DNA from: Dioscorea cayenensis subsp. rotundata
Taxonomy: Eukaryota; Streptophyta; Magnoliopsida; Dioscoreales; Dioscoreaceae
Assembly: GCF_009730915.1 (NCBI RefSeq)
Contig: NC_052479.1
Location: 992,001 to 1,056,000, forward strand
Reading direction: 5' to 3'
DNA length: 64,000 nucleotides
Shown: piece after piece, positions 38,494 to 52,437 of the stretch
Layout: each line of letters begins with the position of its first letter
How positions within the stretch are numbered: position 1 is the stretch's first letter
The notes under the pieces: model-generated
Told to the model about the DNA's origin: nothing
What the model saw: the letters and a program-made list of their open reading frames with translations, nothing else
Database searches by the model: none
Made by a program: the position numbers and the translations under genes

Positions 38494-39370
38494 TACATAA
38501 TGTGAAGGTACCTAACTTTTCTCGTAGTCATTTAGGATTTTGTTTGTGTAGTATTTGAACTTGGAAAATGAAGTAACCTTGGCATTAATTAAATGTGTGG
38601 AACTAAATATGGTACTTGGCCAACCACGAAATTAGGGTTTCCAATTGCAGCTCTAAGTTGCTGTGCAGCATGCGGTTGTAGTGCATTTGAAATGGTAACT
38701 TGTTTGTCAAATTTCTGTTCTATCTATCAAAGCCAGAAGGTTAGTGAAAGGATCATGTTTTTATTTTGGAAAATTTTGAACTTCCGAAGCATGACAACAC
38801 ATCATGCATGTCAATTTTAATCTTCTGCAATTAATCGGGTAAATTTTTTACAAAGTCACTAAATTTTGGTTCATTTTTATTTTGATCACCGAACTTCAAT
38901 TTGGTATTCAACTTTCAACCCCAATTAATTATATCTGAAAATCCAAATCATTTCTGTCCATGATACATTATATAATCTATTGGAGGTGTTCATGTAACAA
39001 AAAAAAATCACATCATTCACTTAGGATTAGGATCAAAAATCACTTGATTTACTACCCAATGAAATCAAATTAAAGTTAAATTATCAAATTAATACAAATT
39101 GAAGTTAATATAGTTATCAAATTCAATAAATTCTAAATAGGGCATCCATTTAACACAGAAAGGGCAGCGTCATTTTACAAAACACAGGAACAGCAACAAA
39201 GATTGGCAAGGAAAAGGCTTCCTTAGCCATAAAACGCATAAGAAGATACATCTCAAGACGGGGTACTGAAATATATAAGTATTGTGACAGCTTATAATCC
39301 TGAAACAAAGACAAAACAACATCGACACAAAAACTGCCTAAAGAACAACCAAACTACTGCTCTCATCAAC
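38494..39370. other. Convergent 3' spacer between MTP11 and actin
   Basis: Holds both 3'UTRs. The stretch 38850-39150 (starting CACTAAATTTTGGTTCATTT) looks like the edge of a dispersed plant repeat, but I see no defined ends. Confidence 0.5.
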
Positions 39371-40763
<1,393 letters not shown>

Positions 40764-40766
40764 TTC

Positions 40767-42195
40767 CTACAAATCTGTAAAACAGATGAAGTATATGATA
40801 TACATAACTCTAATATCAAAACGTGATTAAAATAACAACCATCACATAATGTCAATCAACAGCTAAGTCAAATTAAACCTAACACCCTACTATAACTTCA
40901 AACATACATTTCACCTATATCCATACATTTAAGTCCAGTCTACTATTGCAAAATAAACAGGTCAATGACAGGAGATAAAACTGTACCACTGGAGAAGAAA
41001 AAAGAGAAAGAAACAAAATCAAATGGATCTTCAAAAGCAAAGGTGAACCAGGACAATGCATTAGTTTCTCCAACTTGACCCATTGACATATCGTCGTACT
41101 CCTTCATAACTCAGGGCTCAGAAAACATCAAGGAATCATAGGTTAACCATGCAATCAATGAGATAGCAAGCATCCACAATGATAGAGGTTTATAAAGTTT
41201 GTAACCTCAAAGTGGTGTAAAAGAAATTCAGTGATGCTCAATGTTAGGATAAGAGTAGAATCAAACCAAATATTTTCCCAAGACCATCACTCAGTAATCC
41301 AGAATCATATTTTAAGTATAACCAAATAAAACCAAATGGATCATCAAAAGCAAAGGTGAACCAGGATAATAATGCATTGGTTTATCTCCTTTAACTTGTC
41401 CCATTCACACAACATCATTCTCCATTTCATAAAGGAATTCATAGTTTAACCATGCAATCAACAAGATAGCAATCAGCCATGTTGATAAAGATCTATAAAA
41501 TGTAACCTCAAAGTGGTCTAAAAGAAAATCAGAGATGCTTAATGTTAGGATAAGAGTAGAATCAAAACCAGTATTTGACTATTTTCCCAAGAATGACACT
41601 AAGAAATCTAGAATGACATTGAAGTATAACCAAATAGACCATTTTTAAGACAAATAAACCATCAAATCTGCATCCATACTTCAAAATATTGCCTTGACAT
41701 TGCAAAAACTTGTCCCATTGAAAAAGCATCATGCTTTCTTCTTAAAACTTTGCTGAACTGAATCAATATTCAACTCAATTTGAGGATGAATTCATAACTA
41801 CATTTCATCTAAACAAAGAATTCAATGTTTTTTTTTTTCTTTTTGATGATTTACAGTTCAAATAGAGAACAAATAACATAAATTCCAAGTAAATAATCAA
41901 CAGATCTACGATCCAAGCCAGATCAAACTAAAAACAAACAGATCGCCTCAAATTTTCCACGATCTGCAAACCAGATCCAAAACAAAAACCGTAAATCCTT
42001 CACAACAACTCAAAAACACAAAGATCCTCAACGATCTAAGCTTCAACTAGCATCAACAAGGATTTACACCAACAATTCCATCATCTCACCAATACCAAAT
42101 ACCATAAGGCTTATATCAAAAGAATCAGATGAAAAAACACAGCAAAATGAACCGGATCTGAGGCAAAATCGAGAGATAAGAGATCGAGACGAGAC
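40767..42195 (-). other. Leader (5'UTR) intron of the actin gene
   Basis: Donor CCCAAG|GTCTCG at 42196/42195 and acceptor TTTGTAG|GAAATGG three bases before the ATG. A long leader intron close to the ATG is a known feature of plant actin genes and often enhances expression. The 5' part is rich in T/C-type tracts on the coding strand. The middle holds a 0.3-kb tandem duplication. Confidence 0.8.
41012..41635 (-). repeat. About 310-bp imperfect tandem duplication inside the actin leader intron
   Basis: Copy 1 (about 41012-41324) and copy 2 (about 41325-41635) share landmarks in order: CAAATGGATC, CAAAAGCAAAGGTGAACCAG, GTTTAACCATGCAATCAA-like, GTAACCTCAAAGTGGT, TGTTAGGATAAGAGTAGAAT and AAGTATAACCAAATA. 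Small indels separate the copies. Confidence 0.9.
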
Positions 42196-42311
42196 CTTGG
42201 GAAGAGCTGGGGCGATGGAGCTGGTGATGGCCTCTCCCTTTGCTTCAAAGGGAGCAGTCGAGAGGAATCAATGGCGATGAGAATGGAGAAGGTTGGGGAG
42301 ATGGCTTCGTT

Positions 42312-42322
42312 GTATATATACC
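42312..42322 (-). promoter_or_regulatory. TATA box of the actin gene
   Basis: GTATATATAC on the minus strand, just upstream of the leader exon that ends at 42196. Spacing leaves a leader exon of roughly 90 bases. Confidence 0.6.
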
Positions 42323-43078
42323 GACAAGAAAATAGTGTTCTTTTTTTGACAATTTTTTTTTTTTCGTTTTTCCCCTTTAAATTCTTGTAAATTCCATATT
42401 TACCATTTTTGTTTTTAAATATTTATGGTTGTTTGATTTAGTTGAGTTGTGTGTAAATTTTAATTATATATATTTTATTTTATTTTGTTAATTTTTTTAA
42501 ATAAAAAAATTTGATATATTTTCAATTTAATAGGATTTTTTTTTGGGGTTTGTAGTTTATACAAGTGCCACTGAAAAATTAGTATAGTTTTTTATTTTAT
42601 GCTTTTTTTTTTTAACTAAATTTATATCAAATTATTTAAAAGTTATCAACAATGAGCACATATGTTGTGAAATTTACGATTGCATTCATACCTGGCCATT
42701 CCCCTAACTTCACTTAAATTGGGAATTTGTTGCTTATTTTTTAAAAATTAAAACATAAACAATTTAGGATACATAACAAAAACTGAAAAATATAAAATTT
42801 GTTGTTAATTTTTAAACTAATTTTCACTATCTCTTATCATTTTCTTAAAAATATAGTTTTTTTGGTTAATTTGAATTTAATTTAAAATTTTAAAGCTAAT
42901 TTAGTTTTAGATGGAATAAATAAAGAGACACTAGCGGGATTTTGTAAAAATTTATATTAAAAAAAAAACTTGTACTCGTAATTGATAAAATTTTGAACTA
43001 CAACTTTATTATATTAATATTTAAAAATTAGGCATTTGAACAATTGAATCATTGTAAGATAACTTCGTAATCCGTCGG

Positions 43079-43111
<33 letters not shown>

Positions 43112-43405
43112 TAATTAATTAATTAATTCAAACAACAGACAATATGTTAAAATAGAGCTAACAAAATATTATAATCAATTTTAAATAAAAATATTATTTG
43201 TGATCATTTTCCATACAAGAAAAATCAAAGAAAAATAACCAATTTGTAATTAAAAAACCCCATCACTTGTATTTTCTATCAAAATAGAACTTTGAATTGT
43301 GCCCCACTTAAATTTGTTCTCTTTAAAACCCCAAAAACTGTCTTTTTAGCAAGGATCACCTAAAAACAGAGCCTAAAATGAACTAAACTTACATTGAAAC
43401 AAGCT
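42323..43405. other. Spacer between actin promoter and SAUR gene
   Basis: AT-rich sequence without a gene, with an (ATT)n microsatellite at 43082-43110 followed by a TTAA run. The end nearest 43405 should hold the SAUR 3'UTR. Confidence 0.7.
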
Positions 43406-43753
43406 CTAAACCCCAAAGCATCCAGTGAAATAAGAGAAGCGACGGTGTTGGCATCGCCGCCACCGATCGTCGGCGCAATCGCCGGCGATGACAACCAAAA
43501 CACGGCGGAATCGATCAACACCGCACGATAACCTGATCGGACCGTCGTGGTCAAACCCAAACTCCTCCTCAACCTCCCGGAGAAGGCTGCTGAACAAGCG
43601 GTGGCTCAAATACTCCACTCGCACCTCGAATCGCTGCTGCTCCTCGCCGTTGCCGCCCACCCGAATCCCAATTTTTCCCTTTCTCGGAATCATCGGCATC
43701 TCAAACAAAGGGCTTGGATGGTGATTCCGGCGGCGATCTACAGCTCCAACCAT
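43406..43753 (-). CDS. SAUR family auxin-responsive protein
   Basis: An intronless protein of 115 residues with the SAUR core: KGKIGIRVG, then EEQQRFEVRVEYLSHRLFSS, LLREVEEEFGFDHDGPIRLSCGV and FRRVLVVI. SAURs are small, unstable proteins induced by auxin that promote cell expansion, in the best-known cases by blocking PP2C.D phosphatases. The C-terminal 30 residues (DCADDRWRRCQHRRF to CFGV) are Arg/Cys-rich and less typical. The coding part is GC-rich compared with its surroundings. Single-exon structure and size fit the family; I cannot tell which SAUR it is. Confidence 0.85.
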   Translation of the reverse strand: MVGAVDRRRNHHPSPLFEMPMIPRKGKIGIRVGGNGEEQQRFEVRVEYLSHRLFSSLLREVEEEFGFDHDGPIRLSCGVDRFRRVLVVIAGDCADDRWRRCQHRRFSYFTGCFGV

Positions 43754-43916
43754 TGAGATCGGGATCGATTGAGAGGGGGAAATGAGAAGGGATCGGTCAA
43801 AGAGAGAAGAAAGGCCACGAGGAGATGATGAAAAGGAAGAGGGTTAGAGAGGAATATCGGAGAGAGCTTGGAACGTTGGTCATGGCGATGGAGAAGACGA
43901 TGGAGGAATCGCGCGT

Positions 43917-43926
43917 GTTTATATAG
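43917..43926 (-). promoter_or_regulatory. TATA box of the SAUR gene
   Basis: CTATATAAAC on the minus strand, 165 bases upstream of the ATG, at a normal distance for a TATA promoter with a leader of about 130 bases. Confidence 0.65.
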
Positions 43927-43929
43927 ATT

Positions 43930-45310
43930 GGGGATTTCGTGGCGGGTTTGAATTTTTATAGATGCGTTGTTGCTTTAGGATTCGGATCATGATCGTGATT
44001 GGTCTAAAATCCAGATCACGAGGAGATTGGATGAATTAAACAGTATAGATGTCTGATTTGACTTCCAGAGTGGGGGGACTGTCCACGTGGCATGACTTGG
44101 AATCAGATTATGCTTTTATACGCTCATGAGTGTTTTAATTTTTGTTTCCCTTTTTTTATGTTTATTTTGATTTTTATTTTAAAACGTGGTTATTTGAACA
44201 TGTTTGCTTGTCGATTTTAAAAATATATACATATTGGAAATCTCAATTTTAAAAATATATAACAAATTACTTTCAAATATTTTTTATCTGCATCTTCGTT
44301 ATTTTTGAATATTTTTGAAATTTTGCCGTAGATTTCGTTTATTAGGTCAATATAATTACAGTCTCCAAAAGATAGAAGTTAGAGGGGATTTTTTAATATT
44401 TGGCTTTGAATTCAATTTTCATGATTTTCTTTGTGTGATGAGCACTACTTTGACGATAGTCTTGATGTGTCCACTGGTTAGTCCTCCCATTCTCTCTTAG
44501 TGCGCTCGCCAAGGGATCCCTTTCTCTTGGGAAACATTCGTTGAGTCTTTTTTCGTGGGGAACGTTCGTTTTGCTGTGTGTATGCTCCGTCTGTGTGTGT
44601 TCACCACTACTTGTGGTCATATTTTTATCTCTTGTTTGTGTTTTCTAATCTGTGATTTTAGGTTACTTGGTTAGTGAACAAAGTCGAGTAGTTGTTTTGT
44701 TTTTTCTTCTCTTTATGTTTTTTTTTTGTTTCTATTCTTCTCTATCGGTATGTCCTTCATTTTTAATACATTTGTGATATATTCACTCTATAAAAAATTA
44801 AAAATAATAATAATGGGTCGTAATTATGAATACAAACTTGTTTATATAAACACCTGTGGCACCCACCCAAGCGAGGACATATTGACTATATGATCAATTT
44901 AAGACCCACATGTATTTGTTAATATATAACTTTTCCATAATATATATATATATAATATTTATATAAGAAAAAGTTTTTTTTTTTTTTACTTTGCCATTTC
45001 AATCCTAAACAACAAATAATTTAAAAATATAGCATTAATTAATGTACAAGTAGAAAGTACAAATTATAAGTTGGCAAAAGAATAAAAATAAAATGAAATT
45101 ATAGATACACAGCAGCAGTTTATTTTTACTTAAATGTTTATGTTAATTTGATATTATTTTATCAATAAAAATAAAATATTACGTGTATATATATAATTTA
45201 AAAATTTATAAATTTAAGCTCGATTTGGCGCGCAATTCAAATCGAATACCAATCAACGATTGACGCGTGTCCTTTTCCCGCCCATACCTCCTTTGACGCT
45301 CTCTCACCGC
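43930..45310. other. Divergent spacer between SAUR and RAD51D
   Basis: Both genes are transcribed away from this spacer. It includes ATCACGAGGAG/CCACGTGGCATG near 44092 (a G-box core CCACGTGG), AT-rich sequence with TA runs near 44940, and no ORF of note. Confidence 0.65.
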
Positions 45311-45313
45311 CTC

Positions 45314-45321
45314 TATATAAG
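45314..45321 (+). promoter_or_regulatory. TATA box of RAD51D
   Basis: CTCTATATAAGC lies about 55 bases before the ATG at 45373, giving a short leader. Confidence 0.65.
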
Positions 45322-45372
45322 CATCAATACAGTGAAAGGGAAGCGCGAGAAACCAGATCCAGAGAGGAATCA

Positions 45373-48300
45373 ATGCCGCCATTGAAGAACCTTGAGGTCG
45401 AGTTCCCGATCATCGATGCCAATTTCCAGCTCTTTTGCGCCTCCAATGGCATCTTCTCAGGTTCGATCTCCATCTAAGTTTTTCTTTTTGATCTTCCACC
45501 TTGAAAATATCATTCATTTCTTTGCTATTTCTTTCTCATCTCGGTGATTTGGGCTCTTTGCGAGGTAAGATCGGGTCAATCGATGCTTTCTCTTCATCTT
45601 CTGATGCTTGCTGTTTGATTTCATTGTTATGATTTCGAAGATTATTAACCTGAAAATTTGGTTCAGTATATGAGATTGCATTTCTTTATCATCTCGGTGA
45701 TTTAGGGTGTATGTGAGGTGAAATTAGGTGAAAAAGTTGTTAATCAACACTTTTGTCATTGTTTTTTTTAAATTAATTTTTACTGACGCTAGCCATTTGA
45801 TTTTCGTGTTGTGATTTCAAGGATGTCTAATCTGAAAAATGGTTCCAGTATATTTGATTGTTTTTGTTTCTCATTTTGGTGATTGCTGGAATGCAATGTA
45901 AAATGAGCTTTTGTTGTTGTTTTTTTAATCGTAATGATAAACAAAATTCTGATGCTCTGTATTTTATTTTCTTGGTGTGGTTTCAAAGATTTCTAATATG
46001 AAAATTGGGTTTCGGTAGCTTAGGTTGCCTTTTCTTAATAATGGAATTTTAGCATTAAAATTATGCATGAAAATTGTTTTTAATGGTTTGCATGAAGAAC
46101 TCTGTTGAATATAGATGCTGTTGAGGAGAATTGGGGTGCTTGGAATTTATGATTGATTGTTTACACCATTGGCACATCTTATGGTATTCTTGTTATTGTG
46201 CTCTTTGACTCCTTAACTGACACTTCTGTTCTTTTTCTTCTTTGATCAATTGACAAACAAGATTTAGGTGCTTTTTATTTGGCTTTTTCGTTGTGACTTC
46301 AAAGATAGCTATCTGGAAAACTGGTTAATTTATTTAGATTTTATTTCTTTTCCTTCGAGGTAATTTAGGCTACATTACATGCAAAATAAAATTACGTCAA
46401 AATTGAATTAATAGGTACCTTTTAAAACCATAATGAAAAATAAAATCCTGGTGCTCACTAGCTTTTCTTGTTGTGACGATTTTCTGAAAAATGGGTTTCA
46501 GTAGCTAAGATTGTATTATATTGTCTTTAGCTTAGATTGTATTATAGTGCCTTTTTGAAGGAAATTAGCTTTACTATTAGTTGCGAAAAAGGATTTGATG
46601 ACTTGCATAAAGGTCTCGCAATTTTATGATGTTGCGGAGAGTAGGAACACTTGAAATTTATGAGGATACATGCTTTTATTTATCATTTGCTACATTGGAA
46701 TATTTCAGATTTACTTGTGTTTTAATCACGTGACTGTGTTTTAAGATTGAGTTGATTTATTTAGGTTTTGCTTGGGTTTTATCCAATTTTGAGCCTGATT
46801 ATGTCCTTAATACAAGATCTTCCCAGTTTTATAAATAAATTTCTACCTTTTGAGCTATTTCTGCAGTTCAGCAGCCACTGGACTTGTATATATATGTCAG
46901 TCTCTTGCTATTTTTCATTTTTATAATAGATAAATTTTACATTTTGAGCTATTTCAGCAGCCATTGGGCTTGTATTTGTATGTCAAACACTTGCTGTTTT
47001 CATTTTTTATAGTGATATACATCATATGTAATACTGGCAAATAAAATCAATCACTCACCATAAAAAATAATGTCCGTTTCTCAAGTGTATGCTGATTGAA
47101 AATTGACACATTTTTAACCTCAGGTTTCTCATTTTGTTTCATTCGCTCTTTATTGATATAAATTTTAGGCCCGTCTGAAGCATGCGCCAGCAATATGCTT
47201 GCAAACTTGATTTTCTTTTGCTGATTTTTCTGTTGTTTATTTTCTTTTATCTCATCTTGTCCAGTGGAAGATTTCCTTGTTCATGATATCTATGCATTAA
47301 CTGCATTAGCTGATCGGGAGGCAAATTCTGAAGTTCTGAAGCAGGTTATCATCTCTCTCACATAATCTAGCATTTGTTGATCCAAGTGCTTGCTTTTGTC
47401 TTCTTTGTTTGTCATATCCCTTCTCTGAATTATTTTTGATAAGTTCCTTCCGTCACAACTTCTTCACCCTCTAACCTTTTGTTTTGGTAGTGCAGTATTG
47501 GCAATAAAGCTCCAATAAAAATTTACGGATTTCATATGAACAAGATATCATAAAAGAGCCTTTCATCAATGAATATTAATCATCAATATTAGTGGCAATA
47601 TATTGACATTCTTTTTTCTGATGGCATTCAACCTGGTGCTCCTATGTCCTTCTTTAAGATTTTCTTTCTCTCATTCGCAAATTGAAAACATTAAAATTAC
47701 CTAGTTCATGATTGCAATATGTATGCCCAAAAAACAAATTAATGCTAGGCTGATCTGCTCCTTTGTTATTAGGGAATTGCCCAAGTCCATTCTATCATAG
47801 ACAAGCTGCATCAGCCATGGTTCAATGGACTGGAGTTGTTTGCAGATGTTAATCAAAACATACATTTCCTGTCCACCGGTTGTGAAGGGTATTAAATTCT
47901 TCTTTCTTGAAGTGATAGTCTAATTTTATCGTTTTAGTTGGATGGAAGCAAAATAATTTAACGTATATGTTTTGGTGTACTAATGATCAGGATTGATAAA
48001 CTTCTTGGTGGAGGATTGCGTCAAGGGCAGTTGACTGAAATAGTTGGTCCATCATCTTCTGGCAAGACACAAGTAATAATATATGGCTACCTACTGGAAT
48101 GTTAAAAAAATAGTTTTATCATCTGCGAAGAAGTTACATTTAAGAAGGAATCTGCTTGTCTTGGATACATTTTGATTATGTTGTTGAATTTATGGCAAAA
48201 ATTATCTCAACAATGACTGGATCTATGCTTTGAAGTATCATTGATCCCATTCACTTTATGAGTGTGCAGGTTTGCCTATGTACTGCTTTGCATGTTGCAG

Positions 48301-51293
48301 ATAAGAATTTGGGAGCTGTCATGTACTTGGATACATGCAATTCTTTCTCTTCAAAACTAATAGCTGACATGATAAGTCAATATTCTAACGATTTCATCAC
48401 AGAGGTAACTCTTCTACAATTGAAATTGAGTTGCCATTGTCTGACAAAAAGAGTCATGCTAGTAAGAATGCATTTAAAATTTGATGTTCATCTCGCTTTG
48501 TTTATTTCTGTAGTCTAGGAATCTTGATGGTTAACTGATGGTTTTAGGGCAAAGAAAGAAGGCTTAATAGGATTATGAGGAATATAATATGTAGATCAGT
48601 TTTTGACATCTTTGAGCTATTGGGTGTACTGAATGAACTTGCATCTGCCTCAGAACACAAGGTTACTTCATAAATAAAACTTCTGGTTGTAACCTGTTTT
48701 CTATGTTTGAAAGCCTAGAACTTATGCAATGAAAATTTCAGGGAAAAAACCTGGGCACCGGGCTATGTTTACTAATTATTGATTCAATATCTTTTCTTAT
48801 AACACCTATTCTTGGTGGGAAAGATTCACAAGGTATGCACAAGTTTTGCTTGTATATGTGGCTTTTTCTTATAATAATTTTAGTTACTATCTTATAATTC
48901 ATGAATTCATTGAAACTGATTTTTAATTACACTTAGTCAGCATGGATTTTGAATATTTCTGAATTTTTTGCATCTGTTATGCTCAAAATATTTCAAGTGG
49001 CTTGTCTATTTGCGTAAACCCTTTTTGTGTTATAGTACACGTTTGGTCTATGATAAGTCTCTTTCATCATTCTTATAAAAGGTTTACAATCTTGAAATTT
49101 TGGAGGTTTCTCCTTTTGGATGAGTTAAGTCATTATGGTTAAATGTTAATACCCAATAAGATTAATGAATTTTTGAGTATTCTTACATTTATATCTGGTA
49201 CAGTATTAGCATTAGGTCTTGCCAGCTTGGTTTGCTTCTCTTGAATTATAGCTAGCAATCTTCTGCTAAGGTGGTGTAAGTTCTCAAAGTTAAAAGTGTG
49301 CAGGCAAACAGACTGCATATTATAAAGGTAGTTTAGGCACAATCTCACTAAAAATTCCATTGAGAATAGTGTGATTGCTTGGCATGAGGAAAATAAAATA
49401 TAAATGATTTTTATGACAATTCACCACAATTATCACTAGAAGTACCTTTATGGATGCATTTGGAAAGTAACAAGCTCCACATTATAGGTAGTTTAAAGGG
49501 CAAGAATGGATTCTGGTAGAAGCCTAGGGGAAATGGAATTAAGAGAACAGTGGAATGCCAAAAGGGACAAGTGGTTTTCTATGAAAATGGAAAGATGAAT
49601 GAGAAATAGAGATGAATATAAGGGTTTGACCAGCATCTTATGAACTGCAAGTTTCTAGCTTATTGCTGGGGTGGTGGTTGAATGACCGGGAATGTGAGAT
49701 GGGGCTGCCTTCCTTGGAACCTTTGGCCTTGAGTGCTTTCATAAGTGATGAATGGTTTCTTATATTTGCAGCTATAACCATAAGCTAATACTGTATATTT
49801 GAGTAAGGACTGGTTAATATAATAATTCCTATTTTTCTTTCAAGGGTTTTATGCATGGTGCAGTAAAAGCTTGAGTTCCCACAAAATTGGAGTTAAGAGT
49901 CTTCATGCATTCAAATTTAATGCTGAATTCATTATGACATTTTGCTTGTGTAAAAATTGTTTTGTTAATTGTCTGATAAGTAACTATGCAAGCATGAAAT
50001 GTCTTAAAATAAGCATTGGACGAAAAAATTGCAGGACGGATGTTGATGTCATCATGTGGAACACTTCTAAAGAAATTAGCTAATGAACACAATATCTCTG
50101 TACTGGTAAGCGCTCATATGAAAGTTTTGATTTTCCATTATGGTCCAAAGAGATGTATTTTGTTCAAACTGTAATTTCACAAACACAGAACAATGCATTT
50201 TTGTGTTTCTATGGGTTTGTTTCCAAATAATAGAATAGCCTTTTCTAAATATAATTTAGTTGAAGTCATGTAAAATAGTGTTAGTTTGCTTTGGCGCTTG
50301 TTATTTTGATAGTTCACATCTTATTTTGCAAGTATCTTTTCAAGCAAAAGCTTGCTTTCAATTCATGCTAGCGCAAAAAGGGATTAGTTGATCCTGTGCC
50401 CTTCCCCTTGTATTTGAGTCTTACTTATTTCATATAATGCAAATTTACCTCTCCCCTTCCACTGTGGATGATCATATCACCTGAATTACAGTTGCAGATG
50501 GCCTGCATGTAATTGCAAATGTATAACTTTTTTTTGTCTATTTTTCATTCATACTTAATTAAATTACTCACGAATCATTTTCATCATCAAATTTACATGG
50601 TTTTTGTTGGCCGTACTTATAATGCAGCAAATACCAATTGACAATATTCTTCTTAATATCATCTATAAAGGTGACCAATCATATGGTTCGTGGTGGAGGA
50701 GATTCTTAAGCCTGCACTGGGAGAGAGCTGGAAGAGCATTCCTCATGTACAACTGCAACTATCTTGTGATCGAGTGCGCAATATTTGGCAAGCAACTGTA
50801 CTGAAGCACACTTTTATGGTTAGTTTTTCTACCAACAGTCTTACTTATATGATTCATGCAGTATGCTTTTATATTTTGGACTCCATAATTCTTGCTGTAG
50901 TTAAATCAACAAATCTTGGTGCACCTGAAGAATTATCTGTTATTTCCATGTTGTAACATACAAAGCTCATTATTATTATAAATCACAGCTACCATTCTTG
51001 CCTGCCATCAGATATAAACAGCAAAAACAAGATTGAATGCTTGATTCTAATATGACAGCTCATTTCAAGTCATCTACTGTTGTAACTTAAACACCATTTT
51101 AAAGGATTTAGTTAGTGCAAAAAAGATTTCAATTTGTTTTCAATCCAAGCATGAACCACCAGATTTAGATTGACCTCAGGCCTTCAATAGTTATAATACG
51201 ACTCTGAAAGATCATACACTTTGCTTGAATTATTGTACATTTATTACCACACAGGCTTCTGGTGTTCCTGTGGAATTTGCCATCCATGAATGA
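45373..51293 (+). CDS. RAD51D: DNA repair protein RAD51D (RAD51 paralogue), one frame break in exon 9
   Basis: RAD51 paralogue of the BCDX2 complex in homologous recombination, in the nucleus. Ten exons: 45373-45460, 47265-47344, 47773-47888, 47991-48072, 48270-48404, 48548-48661, 48742-48832, 50035-50105, 50671-50818, 51255-51293, all with GT-AG sites and matching phases. The N-terminus reads [19 protein letters not shown]. The Walker A motif is GPSSSGKTQ, the Walker [11 protein letters not shown], with TPILGG and [16 protein letters not shown] blocks typical of RAD51D. The joined exons are 964 bases; one extra base in exon 9 (GATTCTTAAGCC, about 50702-50709) makes a stop before the KPALGES block. 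Without it the protein would be about 320 residues, as in other plants. The very large intron 1 (1.8 kb) is AT-rich. Confidence 0.93.
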
Positions 51294-52437
51294 TGGAAAG
51301 CTTTTAACTGCTCTTCCACAATATTCCAGACCAAAGTAAGGCCAAATCCATTGTCTATCAAGTTGACAAGCCCTTTGGTTCTAGTGGTTTTTGATTCTTT
51401 GCTTTTATTTATGCTTGTGTACTCACATGTAGGGTCATCTGGAAAGCTTTGCAAGATTGGATCTCTTGTGATGTGGAATCTTAAAGCTCCTGCCAGAACT
51501 AGAGGTAACTTAAGAATCCTTTCCTGTAGCGTGCTTTTTTAATCCAATGATAGATACTTTGTCTGCCCTTGTACTAGAATACTGTTGGTTGGATATAGAC
51601 TTTAGATGCCTCAGTTTGGTTATCTATTAATTAGATTTATAAAATAAATTTTACAGAGAAGAAATTTGCATCCTTTCTTTAGTTGCTCCCTAAATTAATT
51701 AGAATATATATATATATATGAGAAATTAACAAATTTGTTTTTAGTTAATTTGAGAAATCAATCTACTAAATTAAATGGCGCTCTTTTTAATTAACCTTCA
51801 TTACTTCATTCATTCCCATGTCCTACCCAATGGAAGTACTGTACCCCAGGTTTCCAAATAATATTATTTAAACAAACTATATTTATCAAATAAACTTCTC
51901 AATTTACGGATAATCATTCATATCGAAATATTAATGATTTTCATTAAATTTAGACATGGAGATTATTGTTCATTAGGATGTTTTTTTACATCCATTAGAT
52001 GATGATTCAAAGGCTATTATTTATATAGATATTCATACCACTGTTTAATACTGTTTAAAAATAAATTTTAATTTATAAATTTCAAATCTAGAGACTTTTG
52101 TAGATGATTTGTCATATATATATATAATCTAATCTATAAAAATAAAAATTATTTTTTGACTTTTTATTTGATAGTAGTACCAGTGGTTTGTTGATCTCTC
52201 TTAGTTTCTCTATTTGTTAATTTGCTTTAGACTTAACATGAAATTTGAATTTTTCATCCCTACGAGATTAGGACCATGGCTAAAATTCTAAGAACAAAAT
52301 TATGAGCTAAGATGGAAATCCCTTTTCTGCTCCGCCTGTTCCTGAGTATATAATTTAAATAATATATATATATATATATAATATTTAAAAATTATTTATA
52401 TTAAATATATATATATTATTAAAAGATAATATATTTA
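51294..52437. other. RAD51D 3'UTR and spacer
   Basis: The first 250 bases or so keep moderate GC and are probably 3'UTR; the frame at 51351-51542 shows no family resemblance. After that the sequence is AT-rich with TA runs at 51706 and 52363. Confidence 0.6.

Noticed and set aside
43488-43756. Plus-strand frames over the SAUR gene
   Set aside because: They are antisense to the SAUR coding region, whose core motifs and TATA box are on the minus strand.
51351-51542. Possible further RAD51D exon or separate small protein
   Set aside because: The RAD51D reading frame ends naturally at 51293 at the family's usual length; this frame has no similarity I can see.
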